Shown here one piece after another: positions 1 through 6,765 of a stretch of DNA of 41,103 nucleotides. Position 1 is the first letter of the stretch. The number at the start of each line of letters is the position of its first letter. The position numbers and the translations under genes were made by a program. The DNA comes from MGNI01 sp964353875 (lineage in GTDB: Bacteria; Chloroflexota; Anaerolineae; Anaerolineales; E44-bin32), in NCBI GenBank assembly GCA_964353875.1, contig CAYGXU010000016.1, positions 1 through 41,103 of the forward strand, in the 5' to 3' direction. The notes beneath the pieces are model-generated. The model ran no database searches. It was not told the origin of the DNA and saw only the letters and a program-made list of their open reading frames with translations.

Positions 1-246
1 GGAATTAGGCGTTACACTTGACGGAAACGGGGTAGTATTCCCCACACGCGTGGGGGTGGACCTCAAACGCCTATTAGACAACCTGGAGTGGAATATGTAT
101 TCCCCACACGCGTGGGGGTGGACCGTATCCTGAATTCGAGAAAGCGCCTGGGCCATAGTATTCCCCACACGCGTGGGGGTGAAGGTTGCCCTGGCTTCCA
201 ACCCGTAAGTGTGCGCCCGTATTCCCCACACGCGTGGGGGTGGACC
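1..246 (+). CRISPR. Distal end of a type I-E-like CRISPR array (4 repeats visible)
   Basis: Four 28-base repeats lie at 35-62, 97-124, 158-185 and 219-246, with periods of 62, 61 and 61 bases, leaving unrelated spacers of 33-34 bases. The repeat begins GTATTCCCC, has a CCCCAC/GTGGGG stem around ACGC, and ends GTGGACC. This is the layout of type I-E repeats (known family pattern: GTxTTCCCC start, 28-29 bases, about 32-base spacers). Bases 1-34 have spacer length, so the array very likely continues to the left. In I-E orientation the leader and cas genes would lie left of the window, making this the old, trailer end. Repeat 3 (158-185) ends GTGAAGG instead of GTGGACC, a degenerate copy. No cas gene is visible. 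Confidence 0.93.
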
Positions 247-666
247 GGGTGTTTTTCTTTATTGGCAGGACGCACCCGCCAGACCTAAGTGGCGGCGGGC
301 ACTAAATCAAAGCCCAGTTGCTTCGCCCGGCGCTTGAGAATGAATCGAGCACAGGAAATCTCGGCTCAGCTTGAGACCGGTTAACAACAGCCCCAGACCG
401 CCAACCGAGCGCCTTTCTGCTAACATGCCCTGTTCTCGGAGACCAAGCCTCCTCTGAGCGATCCGAAAACATTCAATGCGACCTTGCCTACTCCACTCGA
501 AGCTTAGCATATATTCTTTGCGTGGCAGCAGCGATTCTTAGCCTATGACAAGCACAAATAATCAGCCAGGGAATGCAACAATTGGGCTTAAGCGATGACG
601 CCTCGCTCGGTATGGCCTGGCATTTGTGGTCAAGCTGAGGGATTGCACGCAGCAGGATGCGGGTCT
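247..666. other. Gene-poor stretch after the CRISPR array
   Basis: No convincing gene. Short open frames exist on both strands (for example minus 307-510, 67 residues) but none shows a recognisable domain or a good ribosome-binding site. A GC-rich imperfect inverted repeat at about 272-300 follows the last CRISPR repeat and could be a weak hairpin. The region may contain decayed sequence. Confidence 0.5.
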
Positions 667-1935
667 TTATGTTCCCGCAAACAATCCTGGCAAAAGGCTT
701 GTCACTACCAGAATCACGGTCAGTACGATCAAGACAACCACCATCGCCCAAGTGAGAGCGTTCACCATGCGCCCATTCACATATTTCCCCATCAAGCTAC
801 GATCGTTAATCAGGCGCAGCATCACCAGGAGCACTACCGGCAACAGGACGCCGTTAAGGGTTTGACTGGCCAGCATGGCTTGGATCAAGGAGTTCACAGG
901 CAGCAAGATGATTCCGGCTCCCAACACGATTAGTGCGGTGTAAGTGCCAAAGAAGATCGGCGCCTCTTTTAGACTATGGCTGATACCCTTCTCCCAACCA
1001 AAAGCCTCGCAGACAACATAAGCCGTTGAGAGAGGCAGGATCGCCGCGGAGAAGACCGATGCGTTAAGCAACCCGAAGGCGAACAGAGTTGATGCATACG
1101 AGCCGGCCAATGGGCGAAGTGCCAGGGCTGCATCCTGGGCGGTTTCGATACGAACACCGTACGTGAAGAGCGTGGCGGCACAAGCGATCACGATGAACCC
1201 TGCCACAAGGATAGCGAACAACGAGCCAACGATGACGTCCAAACGCTCGTAAGCGTAGTCAACTGGCTGCAAACCTTTATCGACAACTGCCGCCTGCTGG
1301 TAGAACTGCATCCAGGGTGCGATCGTGGTGCCGATGACAGTAATGGAAATTGTCACATAGGCAGCATCCAGGTGAAAGGTGGGAGTCACAAAAGACTTGG
1401 CCACAACCTGCCATGGCGGATTTGCCAGGATGCCAGACGCCACATAAGCAAAGTATAGGGCGCTAGCTACTAGGAAGATACGCTCTACCGATTTATAGTT
1501 GCCCTTCACAATGAGGAGCCAGACTCCTACAGCCACCAAGGGCACGGATATGTATTTGCTTACCCCGAAAATCTGCATGCTGGCAGCCACACCGGCGAAC
1601 TCGCTGACGGTATTCGCCAGATTGGCAAACAATACAATACCAATGATGAGGGTCGTAGCGCGCACTCCAAGGCTTTCTCGGATAAGGTCAGCCAGGCCTT
1701 TGCCCGTGACAACGCCCAACCTGGCGCTCATTTCCTGAACAATGATCAGGGCAAGTGCAACAAAAGGCAACATCCATAAAAGGGCGAAGCCGTAATGGGC
1801 ACCGGCGACAGAGTAGGTCGTGATCCCCCCTGCATCATTGTCGACGGTTGCAGTGATAATTCCTGGACCAATGATTGCCAGGAGAACTAGAAGACGGGCA
1901 CGGAGAGGCCTGAGTCGTTGCCAGAGAGTCATCAT
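667..1935 (-). CDS. Nramp-related (SLC11-like) divalent metal transporter, probably Mg2+
   Basis: Polytopic membrane protein of about 422 residues with roughly 11 hydrophobic helices. The first helix carries GPGIITATVDNDAGG (residues 23-37), where classical Nramp/MntH proteins have DPGN. Helix 6 has TTIAPWMQF (203-211), where the classical MPH motif would be. These are the metal-binding helices, so selectivity probably differs from Mn2+/Fe2+. Nramp-related magnesium transporters are a known branch with such changes. The start was set at the ATG at 1935 (MMTLWQRL), not further upstream, because it places the gene 19 bases after the stop of the upstream MgtE-N/CBS gene. Both genes are on the minus strand and presumably form one operon. 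The upstream partner is a cytosolic Mg2+-sensor-like protein, which favours Mg2+ as substrate. The substrate is inference; family membership is secure. Confidence 0.88.
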   Translation of the reverse strand: MMTLWQRLRPLRARLLVLLAIIGPGIITATVDNDAGGITTYSVAGAHYGFALLWMLPFVALALIIVQEMSARLGVVTGKGLADLIRESLGVRATTLIIGIVLFANLANTVSEFAGVAASMQIFGVSKYISVPLVAVGVWLLIVKGNYKSVERIFLVASALYFAYVASGILANPPWQVVAKSFVTPTFHLDAAYVTISITVIGTTIAPWMQFYQQAAVVDKGLQPVDYAYERLDVIVGSLFAILVAGFIVIACAATLFTYGVRIETAQDAALALRPLAGSYASTLFAFGLLNASVFSAAILPLSTAYVVCEAFGWEKGISHSLKEAPIFFGTYTALIVLGAGIILLPVNSLIQAMLASQTLNGVLLPVVLLVMLRLINDRSLMGKYVNGRMVNALTWAMVVVLIVLTVILVVTSLLPGLFAGT

Positions 1936-1954
1936 AAGATAATCCCGTTGAGGC

Positions 1955-3211
1955 TCAGTGATAGAGACGGGGAAGCCGTTTCTTCCAGGCAGTGGGGATG
2001 ATCTTGTCGAGTGCATCATCTGCCGTGACGATCCCATGGATTTGCTGGTGGTCATCTACAACCGGGATAGCGACCAGGTTGTACTTGGCGATGGCTTGGG
2101 CGACTTCCTCTTGCAAGGCGCGCAGGTTTACAGAAACGACGCGCCGTTGCATCAAATCGGCGATCTGCTTCTCTGGGTCAGATAGCACCAATTCGCCGAG
2201 AGAGAGCACCCCAAGAAGTTGATCCTCGATATCGGTGACGTAGATATAGGTAATCATCTCGGCCTCGGGAGCAATCCTTCGAATAACCTCGAGAGCCTCT
2301 CCCGCCGTCAGATCGGGCCGAATGGCGACGAAATCCGTCGTCATGATCCCACCGGCAGTATCCTCCGGGAAGGTCAGCAACTTACGGACATCCTTGGCTT
2401 CCTCGTCCTCCATCAACTCCAGCAAGTCGAGACTGCGAGATTTTGGAAGCTCAGCAAGCAGGTCAGCCGCTTCGTCCGGCGCCATTTCTTCGAGGACATC
2501 GGCGACCTTCTCATCTGACATCGTCTCGACCAATGACGCCTGAAAATCCGGTTCGATCTCCTCCAGAGTATCGGCGAGCATCTTGACGTCGAATGAGGCG
2601 AGAAGTTTGTTGCTCTCTGCCCGGGTCAGGTCACTGAGGATTTCGGCTATATCGGCCGGATGCAGATCGGCAATCTTATCCCCAGGTACCTTGAGCCGTA
2701 TCTGAGTGTCGCCAGGGAGAAGTTCCACATCGTGCCAGGCGATAATCCCGGGTGACATCTTGCGTCCGAGGAAGCCGCCTAATTTCTGGAAGAAGTTGAC
2801 CAGACCCAGCCTTCTAAGCAGCCCTAATGTCCCAATGTCGACGTTGGCAATAAAGTATTGATGATCGACACGCGCCAGCTCGAGATCATTCACACGCACG
2901 ACTCGCACGCCGTTTGTATCAATGATCTGCTTGTCGAGCACGTCTCGCGCAAGAAAGAGATCGGTACTGGTCGGTTCGTAATGAATCAAATTTTCCAGGG
3001 ATTCGGTGAGGGGGATGGCGGGAGCAACAAGCACGGCCACCATCGAGATCGGGATGATTAGTTTGCCCCTGTGACATCTGATTTCCATGGCGACAATGGC
3101 CGGGTGTGCGATATCGGCGCGCCGAGCAGCGATTAGATCTTCCAAGCGTCCAACATGCTTTCCGTTTACGTCCGTCACGTGTTTCCCCATGAGGTCGCTT
3201 ACATAGGCCAT
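1955..3211 (-). CDS. PRC-barrel-like / MgtE N-domain / tandem CBS protein without a membrane domain
   Basis: 418 residues. Two PRC-barrel-like segments open the protein (about 1-80, GKHVTDVNGKHVGRLEDL; about 85-170, DKQIIDTNGVRVVRVNDLEL). An MgtE N-terminal superhelical domain follows (about 180-280, LHPADIAEILSDL and MSDEKVADVLEEMAPDEAAD), then a CBS pair (about 285-405, DTAGGIMTTDFVAI and VAIPVVDDHQQIHGIVTADDAL). In MgtE channels the N domain and CBS pair form the cytosolic Mg2+ sensor that gates five C-terminal helices. Those helices are absent here: the protein stops at residue 418 right after CBS2. The next gene, 19 bases downstream, is an Nramp-related transporter, so this protein is probably its separate regulatory subunit or sensor. 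The domain reading is direct; the partnership is inferred from operon structure. Confidence 0.9.
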   Translation of the reverse strand: MAYVSDLMGKHVTDVNGKHVGRLEDLIAARRADIAHPAIVAMEIRCHRGKLIIPISMVAVLVAPAIPLTESLENLIHYEPTSTDLFLARDVLDKQIIDTNGVRVVRVNDLELARVDHQYFIANVDIGTLGLLRRLGLVNFFQKLGGFLGRKMSPGIIAWHDVELLPGDTQIRLKVPGDKIADLHPADIAEILSDLTRAESNKLLASFDVKMLADTLEEIEPDFQASLVETMSDEKVADVLEEMAPDEAADLLAELPKSRSLDLLELMEDEEAKDVRKLLTFPEDTAGGIMTTDFVAIRPDLTAGEALEVIRRIAPEAEMITYIYVTDIEDQLLGVLSLGELVLSDPEKQIADLMQRRVVSVNLRALQEEVAQAIAKYNLVAIPVVDDHQQIHGIVTADDALDKIIPTAWKKRLPRLYH

Positions 3212-3233
3212 GTCTCACCGCCTCAAGCACAGA

Positions 3234-3252
3234 CGCCCCGATATGCGGGGCG
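3234..3252 (-). promoter_or_regulatory. Short hairpin in the 5' leader of the MgtE-N/CBS gene
   Basis: CGCCCCG and CGGGGCG form a perfect 7-bp stem around a 5-base loop, 22 bases upstream of the ATG at 3211. It lies in the expected 5' untranslated leader of the metal-transport operon. I could not recognise an M-box or ykkC-type fold around it, so its role is unknown. Confidence 0.4.
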
Positions 3253-3458
3253 CGATCTTGGCAGAGCGCGAATTCGCGCCCTGGAGTTTATTGATTTATG
3301 TGATGGTAGCACCGCTGAGTGAAGCTGTCAATCATGAGGATAACACATGTGATTTAGAGTCTTGGATTCAACTCGTAAGTGCAACTTTGAAGGTCGAAAT
3401 AAGAGGTAAGCTGCGGTATGATCTGCGCCTCTTAGACGGCTAAATCAAAGGAGCACGG

Positions 3459-3770
3459 ATGAGTCATTACACACAGCTTACCCAGGAACAACGATATCAG
3501 ATTTATGCCCTTCTGAAAATGGATCATACGCAAACCGAGATAGCGAAAGTGATTAGTGTAAATAAGTCCACCATCAGTCGAGAACTTTGTCGTAATCGAG
3601 GGGCATCGTGGGTATCGCCCCAAACAAGCCCATGACAAGGCGTTGGCGAGGCGTGACAAGCCCCAAACTCGCATCAGTCCCTCCACATGGTCTCTGATTG
3701 ATGATTTGATCCATCAAGATTTGAGCCCAGAACAGATCTCGGGGCGGCTCAAAAAGGATCAAATAGCGCA
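3459..3770 (+). pseudogene. IS30-family transposase, N-terminal remnant with frameshift
   Basis: Reading from ATG 3459 gives MSHYTQLTQEQRYQIYALLK, then the helix-turn-helix TEIAKVISVNKSTISREL, typical of the IS30 transposase N terminus. After RNRG the frame is broken by one extra base in the G run 3600-3603. In the shifted frame the protein continues HRGYRPKQAHDKALARRDK and then LSPEQISGRL, still matching IS30. The match ends at about 3770, before the DDE catalytic domain, so the gene is both frameshifted and truncated. It is joined in frame to an unrelated ATPase fragment. No terminal inverted repeats were identified. Confidence 0.85.
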
Positions 3771-4149
3771 GGCTAGCTTCGAAGACCTCTGTCGCGAGTG
3801 GGTCTTAGTCAAAGCCCGGGCTGCCAAGTTGCCATTGATCCCCGAGGTGGTCGGGAGTCATTGGTCGATGCAGGCCCAGGTGGATGTGGTTACCATCAAC
3901 TGGCGCGATAAGACGATCTTGCTGGGGGAGTGCAAATGGGGAGTGGACGCGGTCGGACAACCGGTGATACGAGAGCTGGTGGAGAAAACGCCCAAGGTCG
4001 TCCCGGGCGAGGATTGGAAAGTGCACTATGCCTACTTCGCCAGAGCTGGGTTTAGCAATACAGCACAGGAAGAAGCACAAAAGAATAACGCGATCCTCAT
4101 AGACCTGGAGACCCTGGATGACGATCTGAGGCATGCGGAATATGGATGA
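3771..4149 (+). pseudogene. C-terminal remnant of a DUF234 / DEXX-box ATPase (archaeal-type AAA ATPase)
   Basis: From about ASFEDLCREWVLVKA onward the reading frame matches the C-terminal DUF234 region of DEXX-box ATPases common in archaea and Chloroflexota. Recognisable segments are VGSHWSMQAQVDVV, LLGECKWG and PVIRELVEKTPKV. The VDVV...ECK arrangement resembles a PD-(D/E)XK nuclease-like core. The N-terminal ATPase domain is missing. The fragment is open in frame with the shifted IS30 remnant, so the longest frame (from 3643) is a chimera of two broken genes. Whether any product is made is doubtful. The family call is from motif memory and is fairly secure. Confidence 0.75.
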
Positions 4150-4277
4150 CTTATCATTTTGGGTAAGTTGTTAGAGAGAATTTCGCCAGCCTGAGCTATT
4201 ATTATGAGATCGCCAGGAAGGAGAATCCGGCGGAGGGTCTCATCAACTATAAGACGGGCTAAAAGGAGAGGTGATGA

Positions 4278-4790
4278 ATGGTCATCAATCGAGCCCCGGT
4301 GCTTACGTTGTGGGCCAGCGTCGTGGCCCAGCGAATGGGCTACAGCGAAGATGAAGCGCTTACACTGGGTAAGGCTGTAGCCGGTTACACCGCACAATTC
4401 AAGGGTCGGACTCTCGGAATTTACACGGCCAAGGAAAAGGAAGAGGATGGCAAGGAGAAGGCGGAACGGCGCGAAGTGCAGTCGATCGAGCTGATGCGAA
4501 GGCAAATCCCCATTATGGAAGAGGGTGGCGGAGTTCGCGCAGTTGCAAAGGATAAAGCGATCGATCCCGAATCCGTGCGACGCTATCTCCAGGACAAATA
4601 CGGAGAGAACCTGGACGAGGTCGCTGCGGCTATGGAAGAGCTGGCCAGGTCCTATGAGCCTGAAGAACTCAACCGCGCTGCATTCCGTCTTTATGAGCAA
4701 TTTCGCCCCGAGATTCCGAAAGGAAAGAGAGGCTGGGGTGCAAAAGGCGAGTTGAATCTACAAAAGATGCGTGAGCTCAAGAAGGGTTAA
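4278..4790 (+). CDS. Conserved hypothetical protein, possibly DNA-binding
   Basis: 170 residues, starting at ATG 4278 behind a good ribosome-binding site (AAAGGAGAGG, 4263-4272). The N-terminal half (VINRAPVLTLWASVVAQRMG, then EALTLGKAVAGYTAQFKGRTLGI) resembles a widespread hypothetical family I have seen in Actinobacteria and Chloroflexota but for which I know no function. The centre is lysine/glutamate rich (about 50-70). Residues about 85-110 (GGGVRAVAKDKAIDPESVRRYLQDKYG) could be a helix-turn-helix. The C terminus is basic (KGKRGWGAKGELNLQKMRELKKG). It is soluble, with no signal peptide. It sits alone between the IS30 scar and the Phd/VapC pair. Coding is likely real; function is unknown. 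Confidence 0.75.
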   Translation: MVINRAPVLTLWASVVAQRMGYSEDEALTLGKAVAGYTAQFKGRTLGIYTAKEKEEDGKEKAERREVQSIELMRRQIPIMEEGGGVRAVAKDKAIDPESVRRYLQDKYGENLDEVAAAMEELARSYEPEELNRAAFRLYEQFRPEIPKGKRGWGAKGELNLQKMRELKKG

Positions 4791-5236
4791 TCTAATCCAT
4801 CCATTGTCATCGCGCTTGAAAATGGGTCGTGCTCCTTGTAAGTTGCTGTATCATATTACCGGGGGCAGCGCCATATTGGTTCGTGTCATACGATTGCCGT
4901 CTGCCCGACGACCTCCATCCGATACGGTTATCCGAAGCAATCCATAGGGGGAGTGCAGGAATGCTACGTTGATAGAAGCCCCAGAAGCGTTCTGTTGCGT
5001 TTTTCGTTCACATTTTCGAGCAAACTCCGGAGTTTTTATTAAGAGCGACCTTCTGAGATGTCATAGGAATCTTTGATTACTGGATTCTTGTTCGCAATCG
5101 AAACAGGTGCGGCTGCCAAAATTCAGCGGCGCCCGACGATTGAAAGCCCCCGGCTAGCTCGAATACGGCTGGGGGCAAACCTTCATACGGGGATAATATC
5201 TGGGAGTGTCCTCCGATGGAGAGCGACCACATATAC
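4791..5236. other. Intergenic stretch before the Phd/VapC pair
   Basis: About 450 bases with only short open frames on either strand, none with a family resemblance or convincing start. I see no RNA gene or long repeat. The useful signal begins at 5237 (next entry). Confidence 0.5.
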
Positions 5237-5282
5237 CTTACATTGGCACAGGAAATCAAGTATAATCTAGACAGTCTAGATT
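5237..5282 (+). promoter_or_regulatory. Promoter with overlapping operator of the Phd/VapC pair
   Basis: A -35-like CTTACA (5237-5242) and a perfect -10 TATAAT (5261-5266) are separated by 18 bases. Overlapping the -10 and the start region is a perfect inverted repeat, AATCTAGAC, one central A, GTCTAGATT (5264-5282). Its end touches the ribosome-binding site (GGAG 5283-5286) of the antitoxin gene at 5292. Phd/YefM-type antitoxins repress their own promoter at such palindromes, so this is very likely the autoregulatory operator. Confidence 0.8.
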
Positions 5283-5291
5283 GGAGTTTTT

Positions 5292-5546
5292 ATGAAGAAA
5301 CAAGTATGGCAGCTTCAAGAGGCTAAGAATCGATTCAGCCATGTGGTGAATAAAGCTTTGACCGACGGCCCACAGGTCATTACGCGCCGTGGAGAGGAAG
5401 TCGCCGTCATTCTCTCCTCGGAAGAGTACGCCAAGCTGCAGAAGTCCCGGCTAAGCCTGATCGAGTTCTTCCGCCAGTCTCCACTGGTCGGCGTTGAACT
5501 GGATTTGGAGCGGGATCGCAGCTTGCCCAGAGAGCTCGACTTATGA
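5292..5546 (+). CDS. Phd/YefM-family antitoxin
   Basis: 84 residues. The N terminus (VWQLQEAKNRFSHVVNKAL, ITRRGEEVAVILSSEEYAKL) is the standard Phd/YefM DNA-binding dimerisation fold. The C-terminal tail (from about residue 58, SLIEFFRQSPLVGVELDLER) should wrap and inhibit the toxin. The start is ATG 5292, five bases after GGAG. Its stop overlaps the toxin start by four bases (ATGA at 5543-5546), the usual coupling in this class. Likely role: neutralise the downstream PIN toxin and repress the promoter through the palindrome at 5264-5282. Confidence 0.92.
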   Translation: MKKQVWQLQEAKNRFSHVVNKALTDGPQVITRRGEEVAVILSSEEYAKLQKSRLSLIEFFRQSPLVGVELDLERDRSLPRELDL

Positions 5547-5971
5547 GCTATCTACTCGATACAAACGTGATCTCTGAACTGGTCGCCTCTCAGCCCAACC
5601 CCCATGTTTCGAGTTGGATTGCAAGTTTGGATCCAGAGAGCGTGTTCCTTAGCGTGATCACGGTCGGGGAACTCAAACGCGGTGTTGAAAAGCTCTCGGA
5701 CTCGCGCCGCAAGATAGTCTTGGCCGATTGGTTGACCGGTGATCTCCTGATCCGTTTTGGCGACCATATCTTGCCCATCGATGTTCCGGTGATGCTCACG
5801 TGGGGTGCTCTGGTCGCCCGGTTGGAAGCTCTGGGTAAGCCGATTCCCGCGATCGACTCGCTCCTCGCAGCCACAGCGGTTGAAGCTGGGCTTACACTTG
5901 TCACACGGAATGTGCATCATTTCGAAGCGATCGGCGTTTCTCTCCTCAACCCTTGGGGGGCACAGGAGTGA
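5543..5971 (+). CDS. vapC: VapC/FitB-type PIN-domain ribonuclease toxin
   Basis: 142 residues, a full-length PIN domain. Acidic metal-site residues are visible: D6 in YLLDTNVISEL, E43 in SVITVGELKRG, and D105 in AIDSLLAATA. N123 sits at the position of the fourth acidic residue (LVTRNVHHF), as is common in the FitB-like subgroup. Members are Mg2+-dependent ribonucleases that cut tRNA, rRNA or mRNA and arrest growth. The start codon overlaps the antitoxin stop. No frame damage is seen, so the pair looks functional. Confidence 0.92.
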   Translation: MSYLLDTNVISELVASQPNPHVSSWIASLDPESVFLSVITVGELKRGVEKLSDSRRKIVLADWLTGDLLIRFGDHILPIDVPVMLTWGALVARLEALGKPIPAIDSLLAATAVEAGLTLVTRNVHHFEAIGVSLLNPWGAQE

Positions 5972-6293
5972 GCTTCCGTAACTTCCCATTCCTCTCTCCG
6001 GGTGTGTAATGTAAAGAGCTCTTTAAATCCAAGATCGTCTCACGACAATAGCGAAGCCGCCTCCTCTCGATCCAGTTGCCGACCACAAAGCCGAGGATCC
6101 CGGCAAGGAAGATGCCGGTGTGGAAGAAAAAGAAGGAAGCGCTGCGCACGCCATCGTCGCCCAATTCCAGGCCGGAGTAACTGGCGGCGGCTAATGAGTC
6201 TAGGGTGAAAATCGAGTAGAGCCGATAACTACACCAGAACTTGTCCAGGGAGTCGTCATCACGAGACGAACCTCTCTGTTGCTTCCATATCAT
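5946..6293 (-). CDS. Possible small membrane protein, doubtful
   Basis: An open frame on the minus strand reads through one hydrophobic helix (FFFFHTGIFLAGILGFVVG) followed by a basic segment (NWIERRRLRYCRET). The single-helix plus positive flank pattern looks real rather than random. However, there is no known family, no good ribosome-binding site, the upstream start is uncertain (ATG at 6293 chosen), and its end overlaps the 3' end of vapC by about 26 bases. It may be a remnant. Confidence 0.25.
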   Translation of the reverse strand: MIWKQQRGSSRDDDSLDKFWCSYRLYSIFTLDSLAAASYSGLELGDDGVRSASFFFFHTGIFLAGILGFVVGNWIERRRLRYCRETILDLKSSLHYTPGERNGKLRKLTPVPPKG

Positions 6294-6306
6294 TGTGAGC
6301 CGATCA

Positions 6307-6747
6307 TCATTTGACTGGCAACGCATCAACTGTTTTCGGCTGCAATTCGAGGATAGTTGGCGAATTGCCATTGATGCCCCATGCTTTTTCGATTTCTTTT
6401 ACGGCCTGCGTTTGTAAATGAATTTGCCTGGTAATTTCATCCTTACAAGCAGGACAAGATGTATTAGACTCCAAAGATTGCAGCTCCTCAACACATCGGT
6501 TTATTCTATTACGTCCCCTCATAGATCTTTCTCTATGATTATCCATTTGAGCATCGTCAATCACGTGGGGTCTCAATGCACTCATGTAGTATTCATGATC
6601 AGCGCGTTCGACGATTTCTTGTATGCATTCACGGTGACACTCTTGTGGAATGCCATCTGGTTCAAGTCCGATTTTTGCTGTAAAAACAGCGACGTGAGTC
6701 AGGCTGTTTTCACTTGACAAGACGTAGGCCTGTTTTAAAAACCTCAA
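6307..6747 (-). CDS. Hypothetical protein with CxxC motif
   Basis: 146 residues if begun at TTG 6747; the true start may be further in. Charged and helical, it has ECHREC in the middle and a C-terminal CPACKDEI, so a small metal or disulfide site is possible. It follows the CAP/LysM gene by 18 bases on the same strand and may be co-transcribed with it. I do not recognise a family. Confidence 0.45.
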   Translation of the reverse strand: MRFLKQAYVLSSENSLTHVAVFTAKIGLEPDGIPQECHRECIQEIVERADHEYYMSALRPHVIDDAQMDNHRERSMRGRNRINRCVEELQSLESNTSCPACKDEITRQIHLQTQAVKEIEKAWGINGNSPTILELQPKTVDALPVK

Positions 6748-6765
6748 CCTTTCGAGAAGATGCTT

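Noticed and set aside
63..288. Open frames on both strands across the CRISPR array
   Set aside because: They arise from translation of the repeat (recurring HTRG/PTRVG peptide pattern) and do not represent proteins.
272..300. GC-rich inverted repeat as terminator of the CRISPR transcript
   Set aside because: The arms pair only partly and no T run follows, so a terminator call is not supported.
307..510. 67-residue minus-strand frame after the CRISPR array
   Set aside because: No family resemblance, no good ribosome-binding site and no neighbour supporting it; may be decayed DNA.
3212..3458. Possible M-box magnesium riboswitch before the MgtE-N/CBS gene
   Set aside because: Only a short 7-bp hairpin is visible; I could not recognise the conserved M-box helices. 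A covariance-model search (Rfam M-box) would decide.
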